A stretch of 64,000 nucleotides of DNA from NCBI GenBank assembly GCA_018399495.1, contig JAGYOG010000004.1:36520-100519 (forward strand), written 5' to 3'. Within the stretch, counting starts at the first letter, position 1, and each line of letters starts with the position of its first letter. Positions 38,490 through 48,131 of the stretch are shown one piece after another. Origin of the DNA: Sphaerochaeta sp. (GTDB lineage: Bacteria; Spirochaetota; Spirochaetia; Sphaerochaetales; Sphaerochaetaceae). The notes beneath the pieces are model-generated. The model did not search any database. It worked only from the letters and a program-made list of their open reading frames with translations, and was not told the origin of the DNA. Made by a program: the position numbers and the translations under genes.

Positions 38490-41072
38490 ATGAATATTGA
38501 CAAAATGACTATCAAGCTGCGTCAGGCTATCGGCGATGCCGATATGCTGGCTAACGAACATGGCAACGCAGAAATTACCACAGAACATCTGTTGTTGGCT
38601 TTGATCAACCAGAAAGAAGGGTTGCTTACCCCGCTCTTTGAGCGTTTGGGGGTTCCTCCTGCCATGGTGAGTGAGAAATTGGGGAACCTGGTCAACAAGC
38701 TTCCCAAGGCATATGGTGGAAATGCACAGCGTTCCTTATCTGCGCAATTGGGAAACCAGCTCTATGCAGCAGACAAGATTGCCTCTGACTTCAAGGATCA
38801 ATACCTGAGTGCAGAACACTTCCTGCTTGCTGTCCTGGAGGATGGTTCAGAGGCAAGCAAGGCACTCAAGGCTCTTGGGGTTACCAAGGATGCACTTATG
38901 CAGGCCTTGCAGACAATCCGCGGAAACCAGACAATTCAGAGTGAAGATCCAGAAAGCAGGTATCAGGCACTGGAGAAGTACTGCAAGGACATGACCTCAC
39001 TTGCCAGGCAGGGCAAGCTCGATCCCGTCATCGGACGTGACGAGGAGATACGGCGGGTGATGCAGGTGCTCTCTAGAAGAACCAAGAACAACCCAGTATT
39101 GATTGGGGAACCCGGGGTAGGAAAAACTGCTATTGTTGAAGGCCTTGCCTTGCGTATTGCTTCCGAGGATGTCCCCGAATCGCTGAGAAACAAGCAAATT
39201 CTTAGTTTGGACCTAGGCGCCTTGGTTGCTGGAGCCAAGTTCAGGGGCGAATTTGAGGAACGGTTGAAAGCAGTGGTGAAGGAAGTGACTGCCAGTGAAG
39301 GTAGGATCATCCTGTTCATTGACGAGTTGCATACCATTGTTGGGGCAGGAGCAAGTGAAGGCTCAACCGATGCTTCAAACCTGATCAAACCAGCTCTCTC
39401 CAGGGGTGAGTTGCATGCCATTGGTGCAACTACTCTTGACGAATACCGAAAATATATTGAGCCTGACAAGGCACTGGAACGCCGGTTTCAGCCAGTCTTC
39501 ACCAAGGAACCTTCGGTGGAGTCGACTATAGCCATTCTCAGGGGGCTGAAAGAACGATATGAAGTGCACCATGGGGTACGGATCAAGGATGAGGCATTGG
39601 TTGCGGCAGCTACGCTGAGCAACCGATACATCACCAACCGGTTCCTTCCAGACAAGGCAATCGATCTGGTGGATGAGGCTGCAAGCCAACTCAAGATGGA
39701 AATTGAAAGCCAGCCGGAAGAGTTGGATCAGATTGAGCGGAAGATCCTCCAACTCAATATTGAAAAGCAAGCGCTTTCCAGAGAAACCGATAAAGCAAGC
39801 AAGGAGCGGTCGAGAAAACTCGATCGTGAGCTGAGTGAGCTTCAGGGAACGCGTGATGCCATGCACTTGCAATGGGGCAATGAACGTAATTCCATTGCCA
39901 AGCTTAGGGAGACAAAGGCAAAACTTGAGCAACTAAAGACTGAAGAACAACGTGCTGAGAGAGAGGGTGATCTTGCAAAAGCTGCCCAGATCAAGCATGG
40001 GGAGATTCCCGATTTGCTTAAACAGATTGAGGGCATGACCGAACAGCTTGCTTCCGTGCAAGTTGAAGGAAAGCAAATGCTCCGAGAGGAAGTCAGTGAA
40101 GATGACATTGCCCGCATTGTCAGTAATTGGACAGGGGTTCCTGTGGCCAAGATGAAGGAGAGTGAGCTACATAAGTATTTGAATCTTGAACAAACCCTCT
40201 CTGAGCAAGTCATAGGCCAGAAGCAGGCGATTGAAGCTGTCAGCAATGCAATCCGTCGAAACAAGGCGGGAATTGGGGATGAGAGAAAACCCTTGGGAAC
40301 CTTCCTGTTTGCAGGTCCCACCGGAGTTGGAAAGACCCTGCTTGCCAAGGTGCTTGCACAATTCCTCTTTGACGATGAGAAAGCCCTGACCCGCATCGAT
40401 ATGAGTGAGTACATGGAGAAGTTTTCAGTCAGTAGATTAATTGGAGCTCCTCCCGGGTATGTGGGGTATGACCAAGGGGGACAGCTAACCGAGGTTGTAC
40501 GGAGACGTCCCTATTCTGTAATTCTTTTTGATGAGATTGAGAAAGCTCATCCCGATGTATTTAACGTGTTGCTGCAATTGCTGGATGATGGCCGATTGAC
40601 CGATGGGCAGGGACGAGTGGTTGACTTTACCAATACTGTCATCATCATGACCAGCAATCTGGGAAGCCAGCAGTTGCTGGGTGCTGAGACCCATGAAGAA
40701 GGTGCTCACTTAGTTGGTGAGATAATCCATCAATCCTTCAAACCGGAGTTCATCAACCGGCTTGATGAAATCATCATCTTCGAGAGGTTGGGAGAAGAGC
40801 AGATTCGTAAGATTGTGGTCCTGCAGCTTGAACAGCTTCGTTTACGGTTGCAGAAACGTGGATTTTTCCTGACTTGGGAGGATGATGTGCTTTCTCTGCT
40901 TTATAAGGAGGGCTACAATCCAGCCTTTGGTGCCCGTCCGATTCGTCGGGCTGTACAGCGATTTGTGGAAAACCCTTTGTCTGTACAACTGCTTTCAGGC
41001 GATTTCAGCCCTGGTTCGAAGATTGTGCTTATGCTTCAGGGTGATAAGGTGGTTGCCCGTAAGATTGATTAG
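38490..41072 (+). CDS. clpB: ATP-dependent disaggregase ClpB
   Basis: 860 residues. An N-domain (1-145) is followed by AAA+ module 1 (Walker [14 protein letters not shown], Walker [16 protein letters not shown]), the coiled-coil M-domain (about 405-525, rich in Glu/Lys/Gln), and AAA+ module 2 ([26 protein letters not shown]), then the small C-terminal domain. Full-length, with the M-domain that distinguishes ClpB from ClpA/C. Rescues aggregated proteins with DnaK. GAGGAG precedes ATG 38490. Its last 44 bp overlap the convergent MocA-like gene. Confidence 0.97.
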   Translation: MNIDKMTIKLRQAIGDADMLANEHGNAEITTEHLLLALINQKEGLLTPLFERLGVPPAMVSEKLGNLVNKLPKAYGGNAQRSLSAQLGNQLYAADKIASDFKDQYLSAEHFLLAVLEDGSEASKALKALGVTKDALMQALQTIRGNQTIQSEDPESRYQALEKYCKDMTSLARQGKLDPVIGRDEEIRRVMQVLSRRTKNNPVLIGEPGVGKTAIVEGLALRIASEDVPESLRNKQILSLDLGALVAGAKFRGEFEERLKAVVKEVTASEGRIILFIDELHTIVGAGASEGSTDASNLIKPALSRGELHAIGATTLDEYRKYIEPDKALERRFQPVFTKEPSVESTIAILRGLKERYEVHHGVRIKDEALVAAATLSNRYITNRFLPDKAIDLVDEAASQLKMEIESQPEELDQIERKILQLNIEKQALSRETDKASKERSRKLDRELSELQGTRDAMHLQWGNERNSIAKLRETKAKLEQLKTEEQRAEREGDLAKAAQIKHGEIPDLLKQIEGMTEQLASVQVEGKQMLREEVSEDDIARIVSNWTGVPVAKMKESELHKYLNLEQTLSEQVIGQKQAIEAVSNAIRRNKAGIGDERKPLGTFLFAGPTGVGKTLLAKVLAQFLFDDEKALTRIDMSEYMEKFSVSRLIGAPPGYVGYDQGGQLTEVVRRRPYSVILFDEIEKAHPDVFNVLLQLLDDGRLTDGQGRVVDFTNTVIIMTSNLGSQQLLGAETHEEGAHLVGEIIHQSFKPEFINRLDEIIIFERLGEEQIRKIVVLQLEQLRLRLQKRGFFLTWEDDVLSLLYKEGYNPAFGARPIRRAVQRFVENPLSVQLLSGDFSPGSKIVLMLQGDKVVARKID

Positions 41073-41634
41073 ACTCCATTAAACGGTGGTATGCGTCGAG
41101 TGTGTCGATGTCGGTGATGTATGCCTCATCGGCAACCTCGATGGCCTGGACCGGGTAATCCTGCAGTAGGCCCCGCATGGTAAAAGAGCTTTTTTGCGAA
41201 CTGATGATTTTCAGGAAACTTGGATTAAGCAATACCGGGTGTCCGAGTTTTCCTTTGTATGAGGGTCTGGAAACCGGTCCTTCCGCTTGTTCTATCAAAT
41301 AGAGGTAGTGTCTGCTCTCGATGAGGGGCATATCTGCAAGTGAAATAAAAAAAGGTGAATCTTTGCTAAGATAGGAGGCCCCACAGATTGTGGAGCTTCC
41401 TTGTCCTTTGCGGTAGTGTTCATTGTGGATAATCTGTAATTGGGGACAGGCTAGGTAGGCAACAGCCTGTGCTACCTGTTCTGCTTTAAAGCCGGTGACA
41501 AGCACTGTCCTGAGTCCTGCCCTCAGTGATTGTTCTACTGAATGGGCAACGATGGTGATTCCCTTGTAGGGTAGGAGGAGCTTCTTTCCTTTGCTTCGTA
41601 TCCCTAGGCCTGCGGCCAGAATAAGATTCTGCAT
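41029..41634 (-). CDS. MocA/MobA-like nucleotidyltransferase
   Basis: 201 residues. The N-terminal nucleotide-binding motif [22 protein letters not shown], the VTGF segment, [10 protein letters not shown] and the metal-binding [12 protein letters not shown] place it with molybdenum cofactor cytidylyltransferases and related NTP transferases. The first motif is [19 protein letters not shown], slightly different from the canonical AAGxSxRMGxxKLLLP. AAGGA precedes ATG 41634. No molybdenum enzymes are nearby, so the function may lie in another pathway. Its 3' end overlaps clpB by 44 bp. Confidence 0.8.
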   Translation of the reverse strand: MQNLILAAGLGIRSKGKKLLLPYKGITIVAHSVEQSLRAGLRTVLVTGFKAEQVAQAVAYLACPQLQIIHNEHYRKGQGSSTICGASYLSKDSPFFISLADMPLIESRHYLYLIEQAEGPVSRPSYKGKLGHPVLLNPSFLKIISSQKSSFTMRGLLQDYPVQAIEVADEAYITDIDTLDAYHRLMESNQSYGQPPYHPEA

Positions 41635-41643
41635 GGTTTATCC

Positions 41644-41672
41644 TTGAGAGAGTTTCGTAATCGTATTATACT
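41644..41672 (+). promoter_or_regulatory. Promoter of DUF554 gene
   Basis: TTGAGA (41644-41649), 17 bp, TATACT (41667-41672). Transcription would start near 41679, only about 4 nt before the ATG at 41683. Confidence 0.5.
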
Positions 41673-41682
41673 CCAAGCCATT

Positions 41683-42411
41683 ATGATTGCCACCTACTTT
41701 AATGCCTTGATGGTTGTTATCGGGTCTTTTATTGGATTATTTCTGAAACATCGATTGAAAGCCTCCTACCAGGAGGTTGTTTTCACCTCTTCCGGTCTAA
41801 TCACTTTGGTCATTGGTTTTTCCATGGCAATGCAGACAGGGTCGTATTTGATCCTGCTTTTCTCTGTAGTTATCGGTGGCTTCATAGGATATGCATTAAA
41901 GATTGAGGATGGGGTGATGTCCTTTGGTACATGGATGGAGAGACGGCTCAGCCGTGGCCAAGGAAGTGTAGAGAGTGGACGCAACTTTGCTCTTGGATTT
42001 CTGAATGCATCTCTGCTATTCTGCAGTGGGGCCATGACAGTAGTAGGGGCAATCCAGGCAGGAACTGTCGGCGACTATCAGCTAATTCTTGTTAAGTCCA
42101 TCATGGATGGTTGTATGGCCATCATATTTAGTGCAGCCTATGGTGTGGGGGTTATGGCCAGTGCCCTGTTTATCCTGATCTACCAAGGATTTTTTACCTT
42201 GGCGGGAGGTTGGATAGCCCCGATTCTTGGAGATTCAGGTATCAATGAGCTCGCATCTGTTGGTGGGGTATTGTTGATGATGATCGGGTTTGGTCTGTTG
42301 GATATCAGAAAGACTAAAACGGGTAACTTCCTTCCCGCGATGATTATTGCTCCACTTTTGGCGTTGCTTACACCGACGGTCAAGAATCTTTTTTCGGGGT
42401 TTGGCTTGTAG
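41683..42411 (+). CDS. DUF554 (YqgA-like) membrane protein
   Basis: 242 residues with about seven hydrophobic helices. The opening MIATYFNALMVVIGSFIGLFLKHRL and the segments GFLNASLLFCSGAMTVVGAIQ and LLMMIGFGLLDIRK are characteristic of DUF554. ATG 41683 is chosen because it gives the family's normal N-terminus right at the first helix; upstream in-frame codons fall in the promoter. There is no ribosome-binding site. Function unknown, possibly transport. The 3' end overlaps the convergent HTH gene by 32 bp. Confidence 0.83.
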   Translation: MIATYFNALMVVIGSFIGLFLKHRLKASYQEVVFTSSGLITLVIGFSMAMQTGSYLILLFSVVIGGFIGYALKIEDGVMSFGTWMERRLSRGQGSVESGRNFALGFLNASLLFCSGAMTVVGAIQAGTVGDYQLILVKSIMDGCMAIIFSAAYGVGVMASALFILIYQGFFTLAGGWIAPILGDSGINELASVGGVLLMMIGFGLLDIRKTKTGNFLPAMIIAPLLALLTPTVKNLFSGFGL

Positions 42412-42745
42412 GTGTGTTGTTCTTGAAGTAGTACAGAATGGCTTGGATGACCTCTAGTTGTGGTTGGTTAAGCTCTTCTATCTGGGATATGATGAGCTTT
42501 TTGTATTGGGAAATGTTTTCGGCGACTTCTTCCCCAGCCATGGATTCCCAGTTATTTCCATGCTCCAACCATTCAAGACGCACGCCGGTAAGTTCGGTTA
42601 TTTTCATTGCAACATGCAATGGAGGACGTCTATCGGTATGGATCCAGCTGGAGAGGGTGCTGCGTTTAACATCGAGCATAGTGGAAAGTTCCACAATCGT
42701 AGGTGAATTAAGAAGAAGTATGACTCTGTCCCAGAATGTTTGCAT
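42380..42745 (-). CDS. CI-repressor-type HTH regulator
   Basis: 121 residues. The N-terminal half is a helix-turn-helix: SPTIVELSTMLDVKRSTLSSWIHTDRRPPLHVAMKITELTGVRLEWLEHG resembles the phage CI/XRE-type DNA-binding domain. The C-terminal half is a charged helix without the LexA/CI peptidase, so it is not an autocleaving repressor. Target unknown; no phage genes are near. It precedes, in the same orientation, glgP only at a distance and past the glgP terminator. The upstream region (42746-42870) is very A+T-rich. Confidence 0.8.
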   Translation of the reverse strand: MQTFWDRVILLLNSPTIVELSTMLDVKRSTLSSWIHTDRRPPLHVAMKITELTGVRLEWLEHGNNWESMAGEEVAENISQYKKLIISQIEELNQPQLEVIQAILYYFKNNTPTSQTPKKDS

Positions 42746-42870
42746 GCTATGAATATAGCAAGAAAATCATTGCAATGACGATATAAAGTCATATATTTGT
42801 AGAATTACATAATACAAATTAATAAATACTTATAAAGTAATTAGTAAAAAAATATGAAATATGACAAAAA

Positions 42871-42901
42871 ATCATCATCCATGAAGAATGGATGATGATT
42901 C
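42871..42901 (-). terminator. Terminator of glgP
   Basis: AATCATCATCCAT/ATGGATGATGATT, perfect 13-bp stem with a 5-nt loop, followed on the minus strand by a T run. Confidence 0.85.
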
Positions 42902-42919
42902 GTCGTCAATTAGATTGGG

Positions 42920-45433
42920 CTATACCCGTTTTGCTGCATCTTGTAGTGCTGTATCTTCACTGAGATCCTTTTCAACTGGACACGATTCAATGTTCCATAT
43001 TTCCTTGGCATACTGCCCAATGGTCCGATCACTGGAGAATTTACCACTTGAGGCAATATTCAATACTGCCATTTGGTTCCAGGCATTCCTGTTTACCTTG
43101 TAGAGTTCCCTTGCCTTGCGATGTGCTTCACTGTACATCCTGAGGTCTGCAAAGTGGTAGTATCTATCTCCTTCATCGAACAGGCTTCTGCGTAGCGGTT
43201 CAAAGATATTCGGTTCATTGATATTAAAGTAACCGCTGAAGAGCAAGTCGATTGCATCCTTGATCTCTTTGTCTGCCATCACGAAGGTGAAGGGATCATA
43301 TGATAGACTCAGTTTTTGGATTTCCTCTTCTGTATTTCCGAAGATGAACATGTTTTCTTTCCCAACTTCCTGGGCAATTTCGATGTTTGCGCCATCCATG
43401 GTACCTATGGTCAAGGCACCATTACACATGAACTTCATGTTGCCCGTTCCTGAAGCTTCTGTTCCTGCGGTTGAAATCTGCTCGGAGAGGTTTGTTGCAG
43501 GGATGATTGCCTCAGCCATTGAGACGCGGTAGTTTGGCATGAAATGAATGGCAAGTTGGTCCTTGGTTGCAGGATCTGCATTGATTACCTTTGCGATGTT
43601 GTTAATCAGCTTGATGATCAGCTTTGCGTTGATATACCCAGGAGCTGCTTTGCCTCCGAAGAGGAAGGATGTCGGTTCCATGTCCTTTGTTGCAGATCCT
43701 CCTTGTTTTAGGTCATTGTATATGAGGAGTATGTTCAGTGCATTCAGCAGTTGTCGCTTATACTCATGGATTCTTTTCACTTGTACATCAAAGAAGGTGT
43801 TGGGATTGATGATTGTCTTGCTGTCTCTTTGCAGGAAAATAGCTGCATGAACTTTATTTTCTTGCTTGATTGTTGCGAAATCAGAAAGGAAATTCTTGTC
43901 TTCAGCAAAAGGTTTGAGTTTTTCAATTTGGTTGTAATCAGTAATCCACCCATCCCCGATGGCACTGTTTATCAATGTAGCAAGCTTGGGATTGGACGCA
44001 AGTAGCCATCTGCGTTGTGTAATTCCATTTGTCTTGTTGTTGAAGCGGTCCTTGAAGATGAGATTGAACTGCGGGAACATGGACTTCTTCAGCAACTGGG
44101 AGTGCAATTCTGCAACGCCGTTTGTGCTGTGACTACCAATAATGGCTAGATGCGCCATGCGTACCTGTTTTGGGTTTGTCTCCTCAATAATGCTTATCTT
44201 ACTGAGCATTTGCGGCTGGAGTGGGAAGTAGGAGACTGCTTGTTGCAGAAATCGGTGATTGATTTCGAAGATGATTTGTATATGACGGGGAAGAATCTTC
44301 TGCAACATTGGCAGTGACCACTTCTCAAGGGCTTCTGGCATCAATGTGTGGTTGGTGTAACCCATTGTCTTTTCGGTGATCCCCCAGGCGGTATCCCAAT
44401 CGAGGTTCTCTTCATCGATGAGGATGCGCATCAATTCAGGAACAGCAAGGGACGGGTGTGTGTCATTAAGTTGGATTGCTGCATAATCTGGCAGTACATC
44501 CCAGTTGCTTTCTTTTCGTTTGAACCGGTTGATAATGTCTGCAAGGGAACAGGCTACAAAGAAGTACTGCTGTTTCAGTCTCAGTTCTTTTCCCATGTAC
44601 AGGGTATCATTGGGATAAAGCACTTGGCTTAGGTTTTCTGCACTGATTTTCGAGCGTACTGCCTCAGTGTAATCACCATCATTGAATTCGTGGAAGTTGA
44701 ATTCTTCAGGACTCTTGGCAGACCAGAGACGCAGGGTGTTTACCGTTTTACATCCATAACCGATGATTGGTGTGTCGTATGCAACACCGTTGACAACATC
44801 TGAGCCGATCCACTTGAAACGATCTCGACCGTGTTCCCTAATGACTTGTACCTCTCCACCAAACTGGACAGGGTAGACAACATCTGGTCTGTGGATTTCC
44901 CAAGGATTGCCATCACGCAACCAGTTGTCAGGTTGTTCTGCTTGCCATCCGTTCTTGATCTGTTGGCGGAAGATTCCATAATTATAACGAATCCCATAGC
45001 CGTATGCAGGGATTTCTAGTGTTGCAAGGGAGTCAAGGAAACAGGCTGCAAGCCTGCCGAGCCCCCCATTTCCTAACCCTGCATCTGGTTCAACCTCGCT
45101 GAGTTCTTCATAGGTATACCCTAGCGATGAGAGGGCATCCATTACCTCATCCTCGATTCCGAGGTTTATGATGTTGTTCGTCATTGCTCTTCCCATGAGA
45201 AATTCAAGGGAGAGGTAATAGACCCGTTTTGCTCCGTTTTCACGCTGTGTTTTGCGGCTCTGATTCCATTGATGAATAATTCTGTCTCGAACGGAGAGGG
45301 CGAGGGCTGTATAGCGACCTTCCTTCGTGGTATGATAAATATCTGCATCTTGGCTGTATTTCAAATGTTCAGCAAAGTCTTGGGCAATGTCTTCAGGACG
45401 ATGACCGTACCTGGTTTTCTGTTGATCCTGCAT
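42920..45433 (-). CDS. glgP: Glycogen/starch/alpha-glucan phosphorylase
   Basis: 837 residues from ATG 45433, chosen for AAGGAG 6 nt upstream; longer in-frame extensions are lysine-rich and not conserved. Family landmarks: YYLSLEFLMGRAMTNN, DAGLGNGGLGRLAACFLDS, GYGIRYNYGIF, VKRIHEYKRQLLN and the PLP site EASGTGNMKFMCNGALTIGTMDGANIE. Releases glucose 1-phosphate from glycogen in the cytoplasm. Monocistronic, with its own promoter (45471-45499) and terminator. The product feeds glycolysis through pgi. Confidence 0.97.
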   Translation of the reverse strand: MQDQQKTRYGHRPEDIAQDFAEHLKYSQDADIYHTTKEGRYTALALSVRDRIIHQWNQSRKTQRENGAKRVYYLSLEFLMGRAMTNNIINLGIEDEVMDALSSLGYTYEELSEVEPDAGLGNGGLGRLAACFLDSLATLEIPAYGYGIRYNYGIFRQQIKNGWQAEQPDNWLRDGNPWEIHRPDVVYPVQFGGEVQVIREHGRDRFKWIGSDVVNGVAYDTPIIGYGCKTVNTLRLWSAKSPEEFNFHEFNDGDYTEAVRSKISAENLSQVLYPNDTLYMGKELRLKQQYFFVACSLADIINRFKRKESNWDVLPDYAAIQLNDTHPSLAVPELMRILIDEENLDWDTAWGITEKTMGYTNHTLMPEALEKWSLPMLQKILPRHIQIIFEINHRFLQQAVSYFPLQPQMLSKISIIEETNPKQVRMAHLAIIGSHSTNGVAELHSQLLKKSMFPQFNLIFKDRFNNKTNGITQRRWLLASNPKLATLINSAIGDGWITDYNQIEKLKPFAEDKNFLSDFATIKQENKVHAAIFLQRDSKTIINPNTFFDVQVKRIHEYKRQLLNALNILLIYNDLKQGGSATKDMEPTSFLFGGKAAPGYINAKLIIKLINNIAKVINADPATKDQLAIHFMPNYRVSMAEAIIPATNLSEQISTAGTEASGTGNMKFMCNGALTIGTMDGANIEIAQEVGKENMFIFGNTEEEIQKLSLSYDPFTFVMADKEIKDAIDLLFSGYFNINEPNIFEPLRRSLFDEGDRYYHFADLRMYSEAHRKARELYKVNRNAWNQMAVLNIASSGKFSSDRTIGQYAKEIWNIESCPVEKDLSEDTALQDAAKRV

Positions 45434-45470
45434 AGGAACTCCTTGTGTTTCGTACAAATAGCACACCTCT

Positions 45471-45499
45471 ACTATATAAGATTGAGGTTTTCTGGGCAA
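45471..45499 (-). promoter_or_regulatory. Promoter of glgP
   Basis: Minus-strand TTGCCC (45499-45494), 17 bp, TATAGT (45476-45471). Confidence 0.6.
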
Positions 45500-45535
45500 C
45501 TGGTTGAACTTTTTCTTCTTTCTTGAATGGGTATA

Positions 45536-45564
45536 TTGACAAAAGACCTGCTCTTTGGTAAGTT
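45536..45564 (+). promoter_or_regulatory. Promoter of tRNA-Thr ... nusG operon
   Basis: TTGACA (45536-45541), 17 bp, TAAGTT (45559-45564), about 50 nt before tRNA-Thr. Confidence 0.65.
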
Positions 45565-45619
45565 TGCTTCTGCATGTTGCAGGTTGGTACGCTCGTGGAT
45601 TTGCCTGCAGTTGCCCGAC

Positions 45620-45692
45620 GCCCTTGTAGCTCAGTCGGTAGAGCACCACCATGGTAAGGTGGGGGTCAACGGTTCAAATCCGTTCGAGGGCT
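45620..45692 (+). tRNA. tRNA-Thr (GGT)
   Basis: Complete cloverleaf, 73 nt: acceptor GCCCTTG/CGAGGGC, D arm AGCTCAGTCGGTAGAGC, anticodon arm CCACC-ATGGTAA-GGTGG, T arm ACGG-TTCAAAT-CCGT, discriminator T. CCA is not encoded. Its anticodon and discriminator match the T-box of thrS at 21196-21492. Confidence 0.97.
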
Positions 45693-45754
45693 CTTTTTTT
45701 ATCCCCTTCCACTGGGGAGCGGAAATGAGGTGAAAACTCACCGAGGAGCAGGTA

Positions 45755-45934
45755 ATGGCTGATTCAAAGAAAAAAGGTCCTGTTGAGAAGATTGCTCTTC
45801 AGTGCACCGAGTGTAAGCAGAAAAATTATACTACCGAGAAGAATCGGAGAAATACTCAAGGTAAACTTGAGTTGATGAAGTATTGTCCGTTTGAGCGCAA
45901 GCACACCTTGCACCGCGAGGCAAAAATTAAATAA
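45755..45934 (+). CDS. rpmG: Ribosomal protein L33
   Basis: 59 residues: starts [25 protein letters not shown] and ends [18 protein letters not shown]. It keeps the first zinc pair (C17, C20) and one Cys of the second (C44), but the last ligand of the usual CxxC is Glu47 (CPFE), an intermediate between zinc-binding and zinc-free L33. GAGGAGCAGG precedes ATG 45755. Set between tRNA-Thr and tRNA-Trp ahead of secE, a common bacterial order. Confidence 0.93.
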   Translation: MADSKKKGPVEKIALQCTECKQKNYTTEKNRRNTQGKLELMKYCPFERKHTLHREAKIK

Positions 45935-45958
45935 GGTTGTTTCGATCGAGAAGCAAAT

Positions 45959-46032
45959 AGGCCAATAGCTCCAACTGGTAGAGCGCTGGTCTCCAAAACC
46001 GGATGTTGAGGGTTCAAATCCTTCTTGGCCTG
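45959..46032 (+). tRNA. tRNA-Trp (CCA)
   Basis: Acceptor AGGCCAA/TTGGCCT with discriminator G, D arm GCTC-CAACTGGTA-GAGC, anticodon arm CTGGT-CTCCAAA-ACCGG (anticodon CCA), T arm GAGGG-TTCAAAT-CCTTC. 74 nt, no encoded CCA. Lies between rpmG and secE. Confidence 0.97.
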
Positions 46033-46069
46033 TTAGCTTCTCGATCTTTTCCCCTCAAGGAGCCCTTCA

Positions 46070-46249
46070 ATGAAGAAGCTATTTAGGTATTTCAAGGAGT
46101 CTTCCCAAGAACTGAAAAAAGTTGTTTGGCCCTCCCGTGAAGCTGTTATTTCTTCCACAAAGGTCGTACTTGTATCTACAGCCATCGTTGCAATATTCCT
46201 TGGGTTGGTGGACTTCCTCCTGCTTAAAGGTGTATTGTTTATTCTGTAA
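46070..46249 (+). CDS. secE: Preprotein translocase subunit SecE
   Basis: 59 residues: MKKLFRYFKESSQELKKVVW then PSREAVISSTKVVLVSTAIVAIFLGLVDFLLL. The amphipathic helix with ELKKVVWPSR is the SecE signature, and one membrane helix follows, the short single-span form found outside the enterobacteria. Part of SecYEG. CAAGGAG precedes ATG 46070; nusG follows 9 bp later. Confidence 0.95.
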   Translation: MKKLFRYFKESSQELKKVVWPSREAVISSTKVVLVSTAIVAIFLGLVDFLLLKGVLFIL

Positions 46250-46258
46250 GGCGGAGTC

Positions 46259-46819
46259 ATGGCTAAAGGCTGGTACGTAGTACACACATATTCTGGGTAT
46301 GAACAGAAGATAGAGCGAATCATCAACAAGATGCGCGAGACTGATATGGACTTCGCGCTTGTTTGTAGCGATGTCAAAGTTCCTTTTGAAACCGTTGTAG
46401 AGGTAAAGGAAGGGGTGAGACGTGAGGTGAAACGTAAGATTCTTCCTGGTTATATCCTGGTTGAGCTTGATTTACCTGATGCAAGTTGGAAGACTTGGTG
46501 TTCGCATATCAAACGCATACAAGGTGTTACTGGGTTTGTTAGCCCAAGTGATAGTGTAAAGCCGCAGCCCCTAACAGCAGCAGAAGTAAAGAATATTTTT
46601 CAGAAAACTGGAGATCTTCCTGCTGAGAAAGTATTTAAACCTAAGCAGACCTTCTCTGTTGGTGAGCAGGTACGCATTATTGACGGTCCTTTCGATTCCT
46701 TTACCGGAGTTATTGAGGAAGTCAATCTGGAAAAGGCCCGAATGCGGGTCAGCGTCGGAATTTTTGGACGCTCCACTCCGGTTGAGGTGGATTTCCTCCA
46801 AGTAGAAAAGATTCTGTAG
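46259..46819 (+). CDS. nusG: Transcription termination/antitermination protein NusG
   Basis: 186 residues. The NGN domain begins KGWYVVHTYSGYEQKIERII and includes KRKILPGYILVELDL; the C-terminal KOW domain is FSVGEQVRIIDGPFDSFTGVIEEVNLEKARMRVSVGIFGRSTPVEVDFLQVEKI. Binds RNA polymerase and couples it to Rho or the ribosome. Directly follows secE as in most bacteria; 174 nt of structured leader separate it from rplK. Confidence 0.97.
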   Translation: MAKGWYVVHTYSGYEQKIERIINKMRETDMDFALVCSDVKVPFETVVEVKEGVRREVKRKILPGYILVELDLPDASWKTWCSHIKRIQGVTGFVSPSDSVKPQPLTAAEVKNIFQKTGDLPAEKVFKPKQTFSVGEQVRIIDGPFDSFTGVIEEVNLEKARMRVSVGIFGRSTPVEVDFLQVEKIL

Positions 46820-46890
46820 TAGTCTTTGGACTGGATTACTGCACGAGATTTTTCTGTTCTTTTACAACTGAGTCCATTTGTTTGTGATTA

Positions 46891-46946
46891 CTCCCTCATT
46901 GTAAGATGAGGTGGGAGCCTGATCGTATGACAGGCGTTAATACCAG
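46891..46946 (+). promoter_or_regulatory. Structured rplK leader, possible L1-binding site
   Basis: Two mutually exclusive hairpins: CTCCC-TCAT/ATGA-ggt-GGGAG (46891-46917), and GCCTG/CAGGC (46917-46935) framed by GGTGGGAG and TACC. The GTGGGAG-hairpin arrangement ahead of rplKA resembles the mRNA site at which L1 represses its operon. A further hairpin AATCCAA/TTGGATT (46951-46973) lies nearer rplK. Structural reading by eye. Confidence 0.4.
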
Positions 46947-46993
46947 CGCATAATCCAATCCATAGGTTGGATTTATTGCGTAAGGAGAGAAAC

Positions 46994-47425
46994 ATGGCAA
47001 AGAAAAAGGTGTCTGCAATTATTAAGTTGCAGTGCCCTGCCCAGAAGGCTACGCCGGCACCCCCAATCGGGCCTGCGCTTGGACCCCATGGTGTCAGTGC
47101 CCCTAAGTTTGTCCAGGAGTTCAATGACAAGACAAAGAACTACGAACCTGGGCTTATTCTTCCCGTGATCATCACTGTGTATGCCGACAAGAGCTTCACG
47201 TTTATCCTGAAGACTCCCCCTGCTGCAGTACTCATCAAGAAAGCTCTTGGCTTGAGTAGTGGTAGTGGTAGTCCCAATAAGGTGAAGGTTGGCAAGCTCT
47301 CGCAGGAACAGCTGACTGAAATCGCAACAACCAAAATGAAGGACCTCAATGCAAATGACATGGAGGCTGCCAAGAAGATTGTTGCTGGAACAGCCCGCAG
47401 TATGGGTGTAGAGGTGGAGCAGTAA
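46994..47425 (+). CDS. rplK: Ribosomal protein L11
   Basis: 143 residues from ATG 46994 (AAGGAGA upstream; [13 protein letters not shown] is the canonical start). N-domain with [14 protein letters not shown]-domain with the rRNA-binding ... [26 protein letters not shown]. Part of the GTPase-associated centre, the thiostrepton target. Ends 1 bp before rplA. Confidence 0.98.
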   Translation: MAKKKVSAIIKLQCPAQKATPAPPIGPALGPHGVSAPKFVQEFNDKTKNYEPGLILPVIITVYADKSFTFILKTPPAAVLIKKALGLSSGSGSPNKVKVGKLSQEQLTEIATTKMKDLNANDMEAAKKIVAGTARSMGVEVEQ

Positions 47426-47426
47426 T

Positions 47427-48116
47427 ATGAAACACGGAAAGAAGTATCGAGAAGCAATTAAGAACGTAGACCGTGAAAAACTCTATACATTCGATGAGGC
47501 AGCAACTTTGGTGAAAGATTTAGCTTTCGCTTCATTTGACGAGACTGTTGAGGTCTCAGTCAAGCTGACCCTCAAGAAAAGCCAGAATGTTCGTGACACG
47601 GTTGTCCTTCCCAATCAGTTTTCTGCCCAGAAGCGCATCTTAGTATTTGCAAAGGGCGAGAAGGCAGAAGAAGCTCGTGAAGCTGGTGCAGCCTATGTAG
47701 GTGATACCGACTTAATAGAGAAGATTCGTGGTGGTTGGATGGATTTCGATGTGGCAGTCGCCACTCCTGACATGATGAAGGATGTAGGTCGTCTTGGTCC
47801 GATTCTTGGCCGCAGAGGCTTAATGCCGAATCCCAAGACCCAGACGGTAACTTTCGACATCAAGGGTGCTCTTGCTGAGCTCTCCCAAGGTCGTGTTGAG
47901 TTTCGTTCTGATAAGACCAACGTTGTCCATCTTCCCATCGGTAAGGTTTCCATGGATCCGGCTTTGGTAAGTGAAAACGCTAAATCTGTTCTTAAGGAAA
48001 TCATTCGTAAGAAGCCTTCTGACGCAAAGGCTGACTTCGTGGTCAGCATCGCACTTTCCTCCACCATGGGTCCCGGAGTCCGGGTCAATGTGAAGGATAT
48101 GTCGGTCACGGTGTAA
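47427..48116 (+). CDS. rplA: Ribosomal protein L1
   Basis: 229 residues. [39 protein letters not shown] at the N-terminus and [22 protein letters not shown], the conserved rRNA-binding loop. Forms the L1 stalk and in many bacteria represses the rplKA message. Follows rplK by one base; rplJ begins 15 bp after it, so there is no room for a separate L10 leader. Confidence 0.98.
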   Translation: MKHGKKYREAIKNVDREKLYTFDEAATLVKDLAFASFDETVEVSVKLTLKKSQNVRDTVVLPNQFSAQKRILVFAKGEKAEEAREAGAAYVGDTDLIEKIRGGWMDFDVAVATPDMMKDVGRLGPILGRRGLMPNPKTQTVTFDIKGALAELSQGRVEFRSDKTNVVHLPIGKVSMDPALVSENAKSVLKEIIRKKPSDAKADFVVSIALSSTMGPGVRVNVKDMSVTV

Positions 48117-48131
48117 GAGGAGAAGCATAGA

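Noticed and set aside
42380..42745. Prophage remnant suggested by a CI-type repressor
   Set aside because: No integrase, structural phage gene or attachment repeat lies nearby; it is a lone HTH regulator in a housekeeping context.
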